This document shows, in pieces, positions 16,489 to 24,561 of a stretch of 42,043 nt of DNA (position 1 is the first letter of the stretch; every line of letters starts with the position of its first letter). The notes beneath the pieces are model-generated. The model saw only the letters and a program-made list of their open reading frames with translations, searched no databases and had not been told where the DNA came from. The position numbers and the translations under genes are program-made. Origin of the DNA: an uncultured Alteromonadaceae bacterium (GTDB taxonomy: Bacteria; Pseudomonadota; Gammaproteobacteria; Enterobacterales; Alteromonadaceae); the NCBI GenBank assembly GCA_938085045.1, contig CALKGI010000043.1, positions 1-42,043 of the forward strand, given 5' to 3'.

Positions 16489-18630
16489 TTATGCCTGAAT
16501 GAATATTTGTTTAAACATTGCTACTACCTGCTCAACGGTCGAGCGTTTAACGTGGCGTGTGTCGACTTCCCAAGCATCTTCAATACATTCCATCACCAAC
16601 TCGTAACTGGGCAGGTAATACATGTCTTGGTTGCTTTGAACCAACTGTTCTGCGGCGACTCTCAGTACTGATTTTGAATGACAATTGGCGCTGATCACAT
16701 GAGTATCTTCTGCTCTGCCGGTGGCCAAGAACGGAATAGGCGATACGCTAATAATAAGTTTGAATTTGGGGTTATGTGCTTTGACGATATCAAAAAAAGC
16801 CTGAATGTTGTCGACGTTTTGCTGCACGGTTAAGGTATTGTGCTTAACAAAAGGGAACATGTTGTTACGCGGATTTCGCGACATCACGGTGCCATCTCTG
16901 AATGACCAGCACTCGTTAAGCCCTAATGTCACGATGAACACTTCAACTTGTTCAAGGGCTGTTCGGGTGGCTTCGATATGGCGGTCATAATCGGTGTAAT
17001 AAGCTTCTTGAGACTTAAATGTGACGTTTTCGCGGTATGGGTCAACCCATTCTCGGTCGGGCTGTTGAAACAAAATCTGCTTGGTTGGCCTAACGCCAAA
17101 AGCCCGCTCTGCCAGTTGTTTAAAGCTGGGGGTATTGAATAAAATACCGTAGTTGGCGCAGAATTTTGCCGATTTATCACCGGGATTGTAACCATCGACT
17201 GTGATGCCTGATGCTGGGTCGTCGTTACGTTCGGTGACTACGTAGTTGTAACCCATTTCTTGAAATACATGGGCAATTTCGAAGGCAAAACAGCTGCCAG
17301 CTGAGCCTATGGGGGTATCCATGTTCATGATTGGGTGGTGTTTAACAAATGGTATTGCATCAAATTTTGATGCTGGGCGACTGGCGTGGTCGGGCATTGG
17401 CCAAAAAATCGCTTCGGGTTTGGATTTACCTGTAGCTGAGTAGCGAGTGACGGCATCGCGGTATTCGACTTGAAATTGCGCCAGCTGTTCGAGGTTACGA
17501 ATGTTCTCGATACCCAAATCGCCATGCCAGTCGATACTGCCTTTGAATGACATCGATAAGGTTTCTAGCAAAGACCCTAAGGTGCTGAGTTCTTTTAGGT
17601 TAGGGTCGAGTTCCATCAGTCGTTCAAACATGATGTCGGCAAAATTCTCGTCGGCATACATGTTGTGCATCAGCCATTTTAATTGCTCTGGCGTGGTGAT
17701 GGCACCGTCTGCCGGTACGGCAACTCGCTCACCAAAACGTTTGGGTTTTTCTTCGACAAAGCGCAAGATTTGCTCTGCTACACCTTCAAATGGCGTGGCT
17801 TCGGTTTTGGTGTAATAAACATTGTTTTTGGTATATAACCAAGGAAACGGTGAGGGTAAAAAACACAGTTGTAAAACGTGACGTGCTGCCTTTTCAGGGA
17901 TTTTGCCTATGTGGGCAATTTGATTGGGGGCAAACAATAAGGCGTCACCCGCTTTGATGTCTTCATACATGACTTCATTGATATCAATACCTTTGGCACG
18001 GGCGAGGGGGCCTAGGTCGTCACTGCGGGTATTGATGTCGCCAAAAATATAACCGACCTTTTTTAATTTGTCACTGGCGGTTTTATCCAAAAATTTGGTG
18101 TTGCCCAGATGGTCGTCGTAGTCGTTGAGATAAATCAGCATCTTAAGGTGTTTAACGGGGCCTCGGTCGCAATGCCAGTATGAAGAATGTGCGCGATTTT
18201 CAAGTCCGGGTTCGGTTTGCAAGTAGCTATACCAAAACAGGGTGTATTCACTGCCAAAAAACGAGCAAATTTGTTCATCTATTTCAGGTTTGAGGATAAC
18301 TGGCAACAGGCTGTTCATCACATCTGGGTGTTTGATGGCATCGGGGTTCTCTTTGGATTGTTTGATGAAATAGTCACACAAATCTGGGGGGATGACACTT
18401 TTGAGGCGAGTAAAGGCCTTGCGGGTAAAATCACTTTGTCGTATATCAAAAGGCCGCTCAAAATGTTCTTGGCTGACTTCGTTAAGTTCGGCAAACCGGT
18501 TCTGTTTTTCAATCAAACTGTGTAGACCATAATGATGGTCTGGGACTAGGTGATAGGTTTGATCTTCAATTTCTTCAACGATTTCATCGAGCGCTTCTTG
18601 GCCCTGAAAGGTGATTTTACGAAACTTCAT
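16489..18630 (-). CDS. 2OG-Fe(II) dioxygenase-like / GSCFA fusion protein, copy 3 (first in operon)
   Basis: 713 residues; ATG with AGAGG about 10 nt upstream. Dioxygenase-like domain: H153 and D155 (YWHCD), 'HLKMLIYLNDYDDHLGNTKFLDK' strand region, 'GDALLFAPNQIAHIG' with H240, and R250. GSCFA domain: S446 within GSAGSCFA, N572 within LGLNE, D690 and H693 in DTRH. GSCFA proteins are an uncharacterised SGNH-like family; 2OG oxygenases hydroxylate C-H bonds. The fused enzyme might hydroxylate and then acylate or deacylate a glycan or lipid-linked precursor, an inference from domains and from the neighbouring nonulosonate genes. A TATAAT with phased repeats precedes it on the minus strand. Confidence 0.8.
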   Translation of the reverse strand: MKFRKITFQGQEALDEIVEEIEDQTYHLVPDHHYGLHSLIEKQNRFAELNEVSQEHFERPFDIRQSDFTRKAFTRLKSVIPPDLCDYFIKQSKENPDAIKHPDVMNSLLPVILKPEIDEQICSFFGSEYTLFWYSYLQTEPGLENRAHSSYWHCDRGPVKHLKMLIYLNDYDDHLGNTKFLDKTASDKLKKVGYIFGDINTRSDDLGPLARAKGIDINEVMYEDIKAGDALLFAPNQIAHIGKIPEKAARHVLQLCFLPSPFPWLYTKNNVYYTKTEATPFEGVAEQILRFVEEKPKRFGERVAVPADGAITTPEQLKWLMHNMYADENFADIMFERLMELDPNLKELSTLGSLLETLSMSFKGSIDWHGDLGIENIRNLEQLAQFQVEYRDAVTRYSATGKSKPEAIFWPMPDHASRPASKFDAIPFVKHHPIMNMDTPIGSAGSCFAFEIAHVFQEMGYNYVVTERNDDPASGITVDGYNPGDKSAKFCANYGILFNTPSFKQLAERAFGVRPTKQILFQQPDREWVDPYRENVTFKSQEAYYTDYDRHIEATRTALEQVEVFIVTLGLNECWSFRDGTVMSRNPRNNMFPFVKHNTLTVQQNVDNIQAFFDIVKAHNPKFKLIISVSPIPFLATGRAEDTHVISANCHSKSVLRVAAEQLVQSNQDMYYLPSYELVMECIEDAWEVDTRHVKRSTVEQVVAMFKQIFIQA

Positions 18631-18774
18631 TGCACTAATGCCTCTGTCTACCGCTGTGACGGTTTTTTGTTGTCGCCATTCTTATAGACTAAATTAAGCA
18701 AATTTTATTCCTTAAATCCAGTAATAAATAAAACTGCACTGCGCTTCAAATCAAAAAATTGGCTTATATGGTCA

Positions 18775-18826
18775 ATTATATAACAACTGTCGTATTTCTG
18801 TCGTATGCTTTACACATTACTGTCGT
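18775..18826 (-). promoter_or_regulatory. probable activator-dependent promoter of the GSCFA operon with phased direct repeats
   Basis: On the minus strand a perfect TATAAT (18780-18775) is preceded by three exact heptamers ACGACAG at 18793-18787, 18804-18798 and 18826-18820. Their spacings are 11 and 22 bp, that is one and two helical turns. The middle heptamer occupies the -35 position, which otherwise has no TTGACA. This arrangement suits an activator binding one face of the DNA. It lies about 145 nt upstream of the copy 3 start. Confidence 0.45.
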
Positions 18827-18911
18827 GTGGTATGCGTCAAGAATTCCGTGGGGTTTGGGTATGATACATCCACTTTCAGTTACATTCACTTAACTTTAGG
18901 CCTTTGAACAG

Positions 18912-19175
18912 GGGCCTATTTACCTTTCATAATTGACACTGCTGTAGGGCATTTTGTTCTCTACCAAGGCACTGTGAGAGATGAATAGTTATTCTATTTG
19001 AACGAACTGTAACGCGGGTAGAGGGCAAAATGACCACAGCCCAAAGGGGAAGGGCTGAAAGTACATCACCCATCGTTGAATGAGTTTGATTTAGATGACT
19101 AATCCTGCACTCATCCGCCTTGATTGACGTACTTTCAGTCATTCCAGTGCTCAATTATGAAAGGTAAATAGGCCC
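18912..19175. mobile_element. MITE-like element with perfect 25-bp terminal inverted repeats
   Basis: 18912-18936 and 19151-19175 are exact reverse complements over 25 bp (gggcctatttacctttcata...). The pairing resumes after one extra base for CACTG. The 264-bp interior has no credible gene. It contains an inner inverted pair (ctgaaagtac near 19057-19066, gtactttcag near 19129-19138). No transposase is present, so it would be mobilised in trans. A target duplication is not clear (at most AG). Its right end stops 4 nt before the start codon of the XRE gene. Confidence 0.65.
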
Positions 19176-19179
19176 AGCA

Positions 19180-19605
19180 ATGAAAATAAATGCAGAGTTG
19201 GTTATTCAACTGAGATTGGATAAATGTTGGTCCCAAGAAGAGCTTGGCATAGCAGCCGGGTTAAACACTAGGACCGTTCAAAGGATAGAAAAAGAAGCAA
19301 CTGCTTCATTACAGTCGAAAAAAGCCTTGGCGTCGACTTTTGATATTAGCATTACAGACTTAGATTATGAGGAAATACCCCAAATGAAACAGTATGAATT
19401 TAAAACACTTGAGATAGACACGAAAGAAGGTTTTTTGGCGGGTATTAAGAAAACCCCATTGCCAGACTTGGCTTCACTATTTAATGAGCAAGGGTTGGAA
19501 GGTTGGAGCGTGGTGCAGATTTTAACCCCTGATTTGGCTAGCGGTGTTTGGACTGCCAAAACCGGACGGATGGTGGCTTTGTTGCAAAGGGAGATTGTTG
19601 GGTAG
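19180..19605 (+). CDS. XRE-type regulator with C-terminal DUF4177-like domain
   Basis: 141 residues. The N-terminal 60 residues are a helix-turn-helix of the Cro/CI type: 'VIQLRLDKCWSQEELGIAAGLNTRTVQRIEKEATASLQSKKALASTFDI'. The C-terminal half, 'KQYEFKTLEIDTKEGFL...LNEQGLEGWSVVQIL...GRMVALLQRE', has the pattern of DUF4177 (YEYK..., GWELV..., ...L.R). It would be a small DNA-binding regulator; target unknown. The only ribosome-binding candidate, TAGG, belongs to the terminal repeat of the adjacent MITE, so the element seems to have replaced the native leader. It is convergent with the hydrolase gene, with a hairpin between them. Confidence 0.75.
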   Translation: MKINAELVIQLRLDKCWSQEELGIAAGLNTRTVQRIEKEATASLQSKKALASTFDISITDLDYEEIPQMKQYEFKTLEIDTKEGFLAGIKKTPLPDLASLFNEQGLEGWSVVQILTPDLASGVWTAKTGRMVALLQREIVG

Positions 19606-19620
19606 GTCGTTTTTGTTTTG

Positions 19621-19654
19621 TGGGATGGGCCTCGGTTCCCTTGGACCCATCCTA
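19621..19654. terminator. hairpin between convergent genes (possible bidirectional terminator or repeat)
   Basis: tgggatggg (19621-19629) pairs with cccatccta (19646-19654), with one G-T wobble. It lacks a strong U-tract. The GGATGGG/CCCATCC motif recurs in the palindromic element at 33123-33291, so this may be a member of a dispersed repeat family used as a terminator. Confidence 0.4.
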
Positions 19655-19658
19655 CGCA

Positions 19659-20678
19659 CTATTTATTGCTTCGAACATCAGCCACAACCTCATTCACCGC
19701 ATCAATCACAATATTAGGCTTAGTGAATTGCACATAATGAGCTGTATCGTATAAAAGAATATGCCTACCATTTGCCGACCAAGTGACTTGCTCTTTTGCC
19801 ATTTCGACTTGCCTTCTTTTCACCTCTGGGACCAAGGCTCGGCTTAAACCGTATTCTTCTAACTCTTCCTCTGGTATCTCGTCAAAGTTGGCGATTGCAC
19901 TTATTACCACCAAAGGGCGCTCGCCAAAATCTAAAGCCTTGTTAGCCTGCGCTAATGTATGTTGATAATCGTGACTTTCAATAGTGTGCGATTCTCCGGA
20001 TATTGGCGAATAGGCATCTATTGCTTGTGCGTCATAATCGCTTTGATTGGGTTCTTTTGCGGTGTTCAGTTTAGCAAACACACGTGTTAGCCCGACTATG
20101 CTCCAGGCAGGTTCGAAGAAATCCATTACGGCGTAAGTGGCGGTGTCGAACCAGTGTTCTTGGGCTAAACCTTTCATGCGTTCTACCTGCTCGGGATGAG
20201 AGGTGTCAACCAGCACCAAACCTGCGACACTGTCGCCATAATACTTGGTGAAAATGGTGACGTAGGGTCCGCCAAAAGAATGACCTACCATGACAAAAGG
20301 CCCTTGTTCACCAGCTGTGGTTAATGTTGCGTTGAGGTCATCGGCAATGGCTTTGCCTATGTTATTTGTATTGGGGCGCGGGTCGCTCCACATCATGCCT
20401 GCTCTGTCGTATGCACAAGCTCTGGTTGTTTTAGCTATTTCGTCATGCACCAGCGACCAGCTTAACGAACCACTGGTATCGAGGCCTGATTCAAAAATAA
20501 CAGTGGGACTACCACTGCCTCGGCAATCGAGGTGCATATTTCGACCGCCGATGTCTATCAATTTACCTTTAGGTGGGTAATCTATTAAAGCTTGTTGTTT
20601 GTTGAGCTTTTCGTTGATGAGGCCAAAACAAACAAGTACGAATATGAGCAGAGCGAGTATTTTTATGGTTTTTGACAT
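19659..20678 (-). CDS. alpha/beta hydrolase with N-terminal membrane anchor
   Basis: 339 residues from the ATG at 20678. An upstream ATG at 20723 would overlap pseI by 41 nt and add an unlikely basic leader; at 20678 a TAGG-containing site and a hydrophobic anchor (IKILALLIFVLVCFGLI) follow naturally. The fold shows an oxyanion 'VIFESGLDTSG' strand, the nucleophile elbow GHSFGG (Ser at about residue 145), and a late 'DTAHYVQFTKPNIV' with the catalytic His. It is probably anchored in the inner membrane facing the periplasm. It starts 4 nt after the pseI stop and so belongs to the operon. Its link to sugar biosynthesis is unknown; it may be a passenger or an esterase acting on acylated glycan. 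Confidence 0.75.
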   Translation of the reverse strand: MSKTIKILALLIFVLVCFGLINEKLNKQQALIDYPPKGKLIDIGGRNMHLDCRGSGSPTVIFESGLDTSGSLSWSLVHDEIAKTTRACAYDRAGMMWSDPRPNTNNIGKAIADDLNATLTTAGEQGPFVMVGHSFGGPYVTIFTKYYGDSVAGLVLVDTSHPEQVERMKGLAQEHWFDTATYAVMDFFEPAWSIVGLTRVFAKLNTAKEPNQSDYDAQAIDAYSPISGESHTIESHDYQHTLAQANKALDFGERPLVVISAIANFDEIPEEELEEYGLSRALVPEVKRRQVEMAKEQVTWSANGRHILLYDTAHYVQFTKPNIVIDAVNEVVADVRSNK

Positions 20679-20682
20679 ACGC

Positions 20683-21732
20683 CTACGAAACCATACCCCA
20701 ATCCAGCGCCGTGCCCCGTTCAATATCTTGACTAGCCGTTTTGCCTAACACCTCAGGGTAATGCTTAGGTGCAAGTCCAAACCCCGGGCGAATGCGGCGA
20801 ACATTTTTTTCGGTTAACACTTCACCTTTTTTAATATCTTCTACCACGTAAATAGAGCGGCGGAATTTAAGGTTGGGTTTTTCATCGACCTTAGTGGTGT
20901 AATCTCCTTCGCCCAGTGCTGACCATGCATCAAGTGTTGTTTCGCACAGTTGTTTTAGCTCATCGGGTTCTAATGAAAAGGCGGCGTCTGGGCCGCCATC
21001 TTCGCGGTCTAATGTAAAATGCTTTTCTATTACATGCGCACCCAGTGCAACACCTGTAATGGCGGCGGTGACACCCAAAGTGTGATCAGACAAACCCACG
21101 CATACGTCAAAGTCTTGTTGCAAACGCCTGATGCTGTTGAGGTTTGAGCCTGCAATGGGCGTAGGGTAGCCACTGATGCAATGCAAAATAATTAGGTCTT
21201 GGCATCCACCTTCACGGGCGGTGTCTATGGCTTGTTGAATCTCAGCCTGATTGGCCATGCCGGTCGACATTATCATCGGTTTGCCAGTGGCGGCGACTTT
21301 TTTGATCAGCATTAAGTCGGTGAGTTCGAATGAGGCAATTTTGTAGGCTGGCGCACCAAGGCTTTCGAGTAGGTCGACGGCGGTTTCATCAAACGGTGAG
21401 CTAAAAATGGTGATCCCGAGCTTTTTGGCTTCATCGAATAACTGCTGATGCCATGCCCATGGGGTGTGTGCCCACTCGTATAATTGATAAAGTTGTTTGT
21501 CGTGCCATAAACCACCTTCGATTAGAAAGTCGGGTTTGTCACAATCTATGGTCATGGTGTCTGCGGTGTAGGTTTGAATTTTTACCGCGTTAGCACCAGA
21601 TTCTTTAGCGACTTTAAGTAGCGCGATGGCACGGTTAATGTCGCCATTATGATTGCCTGATAATTCGGCGATGATGTACGGCGGATAGTGGTTGCCTATG
21701 CCTGTGCCATCAATGTGAATTTCATGATTCAT
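20683..21732 (-). CDS. pseI: pseudaminic acid synthase (NeuB family)
   Basis: 349 residues, the usual length for PseI/NeuB. It condenses a 2,4-diacetamido-trideoxy-hexose with phosphoenolpyruvate to give a nine-carbon nonulosonic acid. The NeuB barrel starts at 'PPYIIAELSGNHNGD' and runs through 'GANAVKIQTY', 'SPFDETAVDLLESLGAPAYKIASFE', 'MSTGMA', 'LHCISGYPTP', 'GLSDHTLG' and 'GAHVIEKHFTLDR', which carry the PEP- and metal-binding residues. The C-terminal SAF antifreeze-like domain begins near residue 285 ('RRSIYVVEDIKKGEVLTEKNVRRIRPGFGL'). Its start overlaps the pseG-pseH stop by four bases (ATGA). PseI versus a legionaminate-type synthase is inferred from neighbours pseC, pseG and pseH. Confidence 0.9.
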   Translation of the reverse strand: MNHEIHIDGTGIGNHYPPYIIAELSGNHNGDINRAIALLKVAKESGANAVKIQTYTADTMTIDCDKPDFLIEGGLWHDKQLYQLYEWAHTPWAWHQQLFDEAKKLGITIFSSPFDETAVDLLESLGAPAYKIASFELTDLMLIKKVAATGKPMIMSTGMANQAEIQQAIDTAREGGCQDLIILHCISGYPTPIAGSNLNSIRRLQQDFDVCVGLSDHTLGVTAAITGVALGAHVIEKHFTLDREDGGPDAAFSLEPDELKQLCETTLDAWSALGEGDYTTKVDEKPNLKFRRSIYVVEDIKKGEVLTEKNVRRIRPGFGLAPKHYPEVLGKTASQDIERGTALDWGMVS

Positions 21733-23264
21733 AAACTGCTTCCTTTATGTGCTGTACCTTCGAGATGATACCAATCATCGTCTAACGCGCTGAAACCCGC
21801 TTTGCCAAAGGCTTTAATAGAGACTTTATTTTGCGGGTCTATATAGGCAAATAGCTGTTTTTCTCGGTGAAGTTGATGCAACAAAACCAGCGCTTTGTGA
21901 CCCATACCTAGTCCGTGTGCATCAGGTGCCATGGCGATGGAAACTTCAAAACCGTTGATATCGTTGTGTTTGGTTGGGTTTAATCTGACAAACCCGCACT
22001 GACGTTGGCCCAGCATGATGATGTAAAAATGAACCGTTTTATCGGCTGTTGTTGCTGCAAACCACTGTTGGTGTTGTTCGAGCGTGGGCGGATTTGGGCC
22101 GCGAGAATATTGACGGGTTTGCGGCGCTTGCTGCCATTGAAATAACAGGTCGACGTGGTCTTTGGTTACCGGATGCAGCCATTGTTGCTCTATTTGCATC
22201 AAATCATCAATTTGGTTGCCCAATTCGATTTTTCCGTCGCCATTACACACGGCAAAAGTATTGTTAGCGATGGTTTGATAGCGCGGCATATCGCCGACAA
22301 ACCCTTGCAAGGCATCACACAGTTGAGTGGGCAATTGCTCGGTGCTCATGACGGCAATGGCACTGTCGGTTTCAATTAGTGCATCGGCAATGTGTTGTTG
22401 GTTGTCGGCAACACAAACAATCACGTTGGGTAGGCCCAAACAACAGCGCTCTAACATTGATGTGCCTGCGGCGGCAATGGCAATGTCACAATGCAGTATT
22501 AAGTCGGCCATGTCGTAAACGTTGATCAACAGTTCAATACCCAAAGTGCTTGAATCAATGAAGCGTTTTATCTCATCTATGTGTTTGGCTTTGTCGGTTA
22601 AGGCGATTTTAATCGTCCAACCTTTGGCTTCTGGCAGGTTGGTCAGTTGTTGTAATACATTTATGGTGACATTGTCGGGGTCGGTCGCGCCCATGGCAAC
22701 GAGCACAGTTTTAACTGCTTTGATTTTGGCCCTGCGTTTTTTCGCCGCCTCGCGCAAGTTTATGAATTGGTATCGCAATAGCGCATGTTCGGCGCCGGTG
22801 ACTATGGTTTTACACTGCTCGGTTACCCAAGGCTGATAGTCTTTGGCTGTTCGGCCAAGCGATTGGTCAAATATTAAATCGCAGCGATAGGGCCGGTTGG
22901 CCAGGTCGTCAATGACGGCCATATGTTGGGCTAATGGCGCTATCATGGTGTGCCAAACTGCACTGAGCTGATAATGGTCAACCAGTATCATTGAAACTGT
23001 GCCAAATTCGACGATGATTTTTTCCATCAAGCTGCGGCATTGCCAGGCATCTTCTATCTCGTCAATTTCGTGCTCGGTTGATAATAAACTGACACGATAA
23101 CCGCGTTGTCTTATCAAGTCGGCTAAGTGGCCATTTTCTTCGCGGCAGATAAAGTGAATGGCAATTTCTAATTCACATAATTGATCGGCCAGTGTTAAAC
23201 AGCGATAGATGTGTCCACCGCCTATGTTGGCCGACGCATCGGCTCTTATGACTGCTAATCCCAT
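21729..23264 (-). CDS. pseG: PseG-PseH fusion: UDP-sugar hydrolase plus N-acetyltransferase
   Basis: 511 residues from the ATG at 23264, which forms TGATG with the preceding stop and has AAGGTG 5 nt upstream; an ATG 36 nt earlier would overlap the aminotransferase gene. Residues 1 to about 340 are PseG-like, a GT-B hydrolase removing UDP: 'IRADASANIGGGHIYRCLTLADQL' with the catalytic His, 'VLVAMGATDPDN' and 'AAAGTSMLERCCLGLPNVIV'. From about 350 a GNAT domain follows ('PVTKDHVDLLFQWQQ', 'EVSIAMAPDAHGLGMGHKAL', 'NKVSIKAFGKAGF'), equivalent to PseH, which acetylates the 4-amino sugar before PseG acts. The two steps are consecutive in the pathway, and the fusion joins them in one polypeptide. 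Confidence 0.85.
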   Translation of the reverse strand: MGLAVIRADASANIGGGHIYRCLTLADQLCELEIAIHFICREENGHLADLIRQRGYRVSLLSTEHEIDEIEDAWQCRSLMEKIIVEFGTVSMILVDHYQLSAVWHTMIAPLAQHMAVIDDLANRPYRCDLIFDQSLGRTAKDYQPWVTEQCKTIVTGAEHALLRYQFINLREAAKKRRAKIKAVKTVLVAMGATDPDNVTINVLQQLTNLPEAKGWTIKIALTDKAKHIDEIKRFIDSSTLGIELLINVYDMADLILHCDIAIAAAGTSMLERCCLGLPNVIVCVADNQQHIADALIETDSAIAVMSTEQLPTQLCDALQGFVGDMPRYQTIANNTFAVCNGDGKIELGNQIDDLMQIEQQWLHPVTKDHVDLLFQWQQAPQTRQYSRGPNPPTLEQHQQWFAATTADKTVHFYIIMLGQRQCGFVRLNPTKHNDINGFEVSIAMAPDAHGLGMGHKALVLLHQLHREKQLFAYIDPQNKVSIKAFGKAGFSALDDDWYHLEGTAHKGSSL

Positions 23265-24556
23265 CAGCGCACCTTGAATATCGGTTGAAGTGGCGGACAA
23301 CGTAACTGCTGTGACAGTTGACCTTTTTTATCCCAGTATTTAATTTGCGGCAATATTTCGCTGTAAGCCGCCATTAACTGGTCGATGTGTTGTTGTTTGT
23401 GCGAAAAGCTCAGATTATGACTGCCGTTAGAAATAAAACCTTTACTTATTAATTGCTGCATCAAGTAGGTTTTGATGGTCCATACGTCTTCATTAATACC
23501 ATCTTTACTAACAAGAAAGCTCCAGCTAGGGTGACCGGCGGTACTGAAGTAATCAGCTAAGCCTTCTGCTTTAATTAAACCATTTAACTGTTTTAGTATC
23601 GAATTGCCCATGGCGTGAACGTGGGGTAGCACTTGTTGGTTTTGCATTTTTAATATCGTCGCTTTTGCAGCGGCAAGTGCAATGGTGTCACCACCAAAAG
23701 TGCCTGAGAAAAAGATATCTTCCATTAAGGTCATGATGTCTTTGCGACCAACCACGGCCGAAATAGGAAAACCATTGGCCATGCCTTTGCCAAAAGTTGC
23801 TAAGTCGGGTGTTACGCCAAACAGTTGTTGGGCACCATTTATATCAAATCTAAAGCCGGTGATGGTTTCGTCAAAAATAAGCACTACATCATGCTCTACG
23901 CACAACGCTTTAACCTTGGCCAAAAAGTCATCTTTGGGATAATAGAGGTTCATTGGCTCCATTATTACGGCTGCAAATTCGTTAGAATGGGTTTCAAACA
24001 GGGTTTTTAGCGAATCTATGTCGTTGTAGATAAAGGCATGGGTCAGCGCTTTGGTACTGGTGGGCACGCCCAAGTCGCGGCTGGTGCTGCCAATATACCA
24101 GTCTTGCCAGCCGTGATAACCACACACGGCAATCATGTCTTTTTGGGTGTAGGCACGGGCAAGGCGTACGGCTGCGCTGGTGGCATCGCTGCCATTTTTG
24201 CCAAAGCGGACCATGTCGGCGCACGGGATAAGGTTAGTTAGTAACTCGGCCACTTCAAATTCAAGCCGGTGGGGGAGGGAGAATATCGAACCCAATTCGA
24301 GTTGTTCGGTCACCGCTGTGTTAACGTCTTTGTCGGCATAACCTAGGCTAATGCACAGCAGTGCACTCATAAAGTCGGTGTATTGGTTTTCGTCGACATC
24401 ATAAAGATAACAACCTTTGCCTTTTTCGGCAAAATAGGGGCTTACACCTTCAGGTAACGAAAGCAGGCTTTTGCTGAAAGTTTGTGAGGCCAGCGGAATG
24501 GTAGCCAAGGCTCGTTTGAGAAATGTCTGTGATTGACCGAATTGTTCGATTGTCAT
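23264..24556 (-). CDS. class III (glutamate-1-semialdehyde aminomutase-like) PLP aminotransferase
   Basis: 430 residues. Typical class III features are present: 'NGSDATSAAVRLARAYT' (121-137), 'GYHGWQDWYIGS', 'EPMN', 'LIFDETITGFR' with the cofactor Asp229, the PLP Lys257 in 'TFGKGMANGFP', and 'FFSGTFGGDTIALAAA'. It resembles the GSA-aminomutase-like enzymes found in nonulosonate and flagellin-modification clusters rather than haem-pathway HemL. The reaction is not known, but it could place an amino group on a sugar or on an acyl substituent. It is tightly coupled to pseG-pseH downstream (1-base overlap) and starts 5 nt after the cytidylyltransferase stop. Confidence 0.8.
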   Translation of the reverse strand: MTIEQFGQSQTFLKRALATIPLASQTFSKSLLSLPEGVSPYFAEKGKGCYLYDVDENQYTDFMSALLCISLGYADKDVNTAVTEQLELGSIFSLPHRLEFEVAELLTNLIPCADMVRFGKNGSDATSAAVRLARAYTQKDMIAVCGYHGWQDWYIGSTSRDLGVPTSTKALTHAFIYNDIDSLKTLFETHSNEFAAVIMEPMNLYYPKDDFLAKVKALCVEHDVVLIFDETITGFRFDINGAQQLFGVTPDLATFGKGMANGFPISAVVGRKDIMTLMEDIFFSGTFGGDTIALAAAKATILKMQNQQVLPHVHAMGNSILKQLNGLIKAEGLADYFSTAGHPSWSFLVSKDGINEDVWTIKTYLMQQLISKGFISNGSHNLSFSHKQQHIDQLMAAYSEILPQIKYWDKKGQLSQQLRCPPLQPIFKVR

Positions 24557-24561
24557 TGATA

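Noticed and set aside
18927-19154. 75-codon minus-strand ORF inside the MITE-like element
   Set aside because: Starts and ends at the terminal repeats, has no recognisable protein features; interior of a non-coding element is simpler.
23264-23300. Longer pseG-pseH start at 23300
   Set aside because: Would overlap the aminotransferase gene by 37 nt; ATG at 23264 has a better ribosome site and matches the family start.
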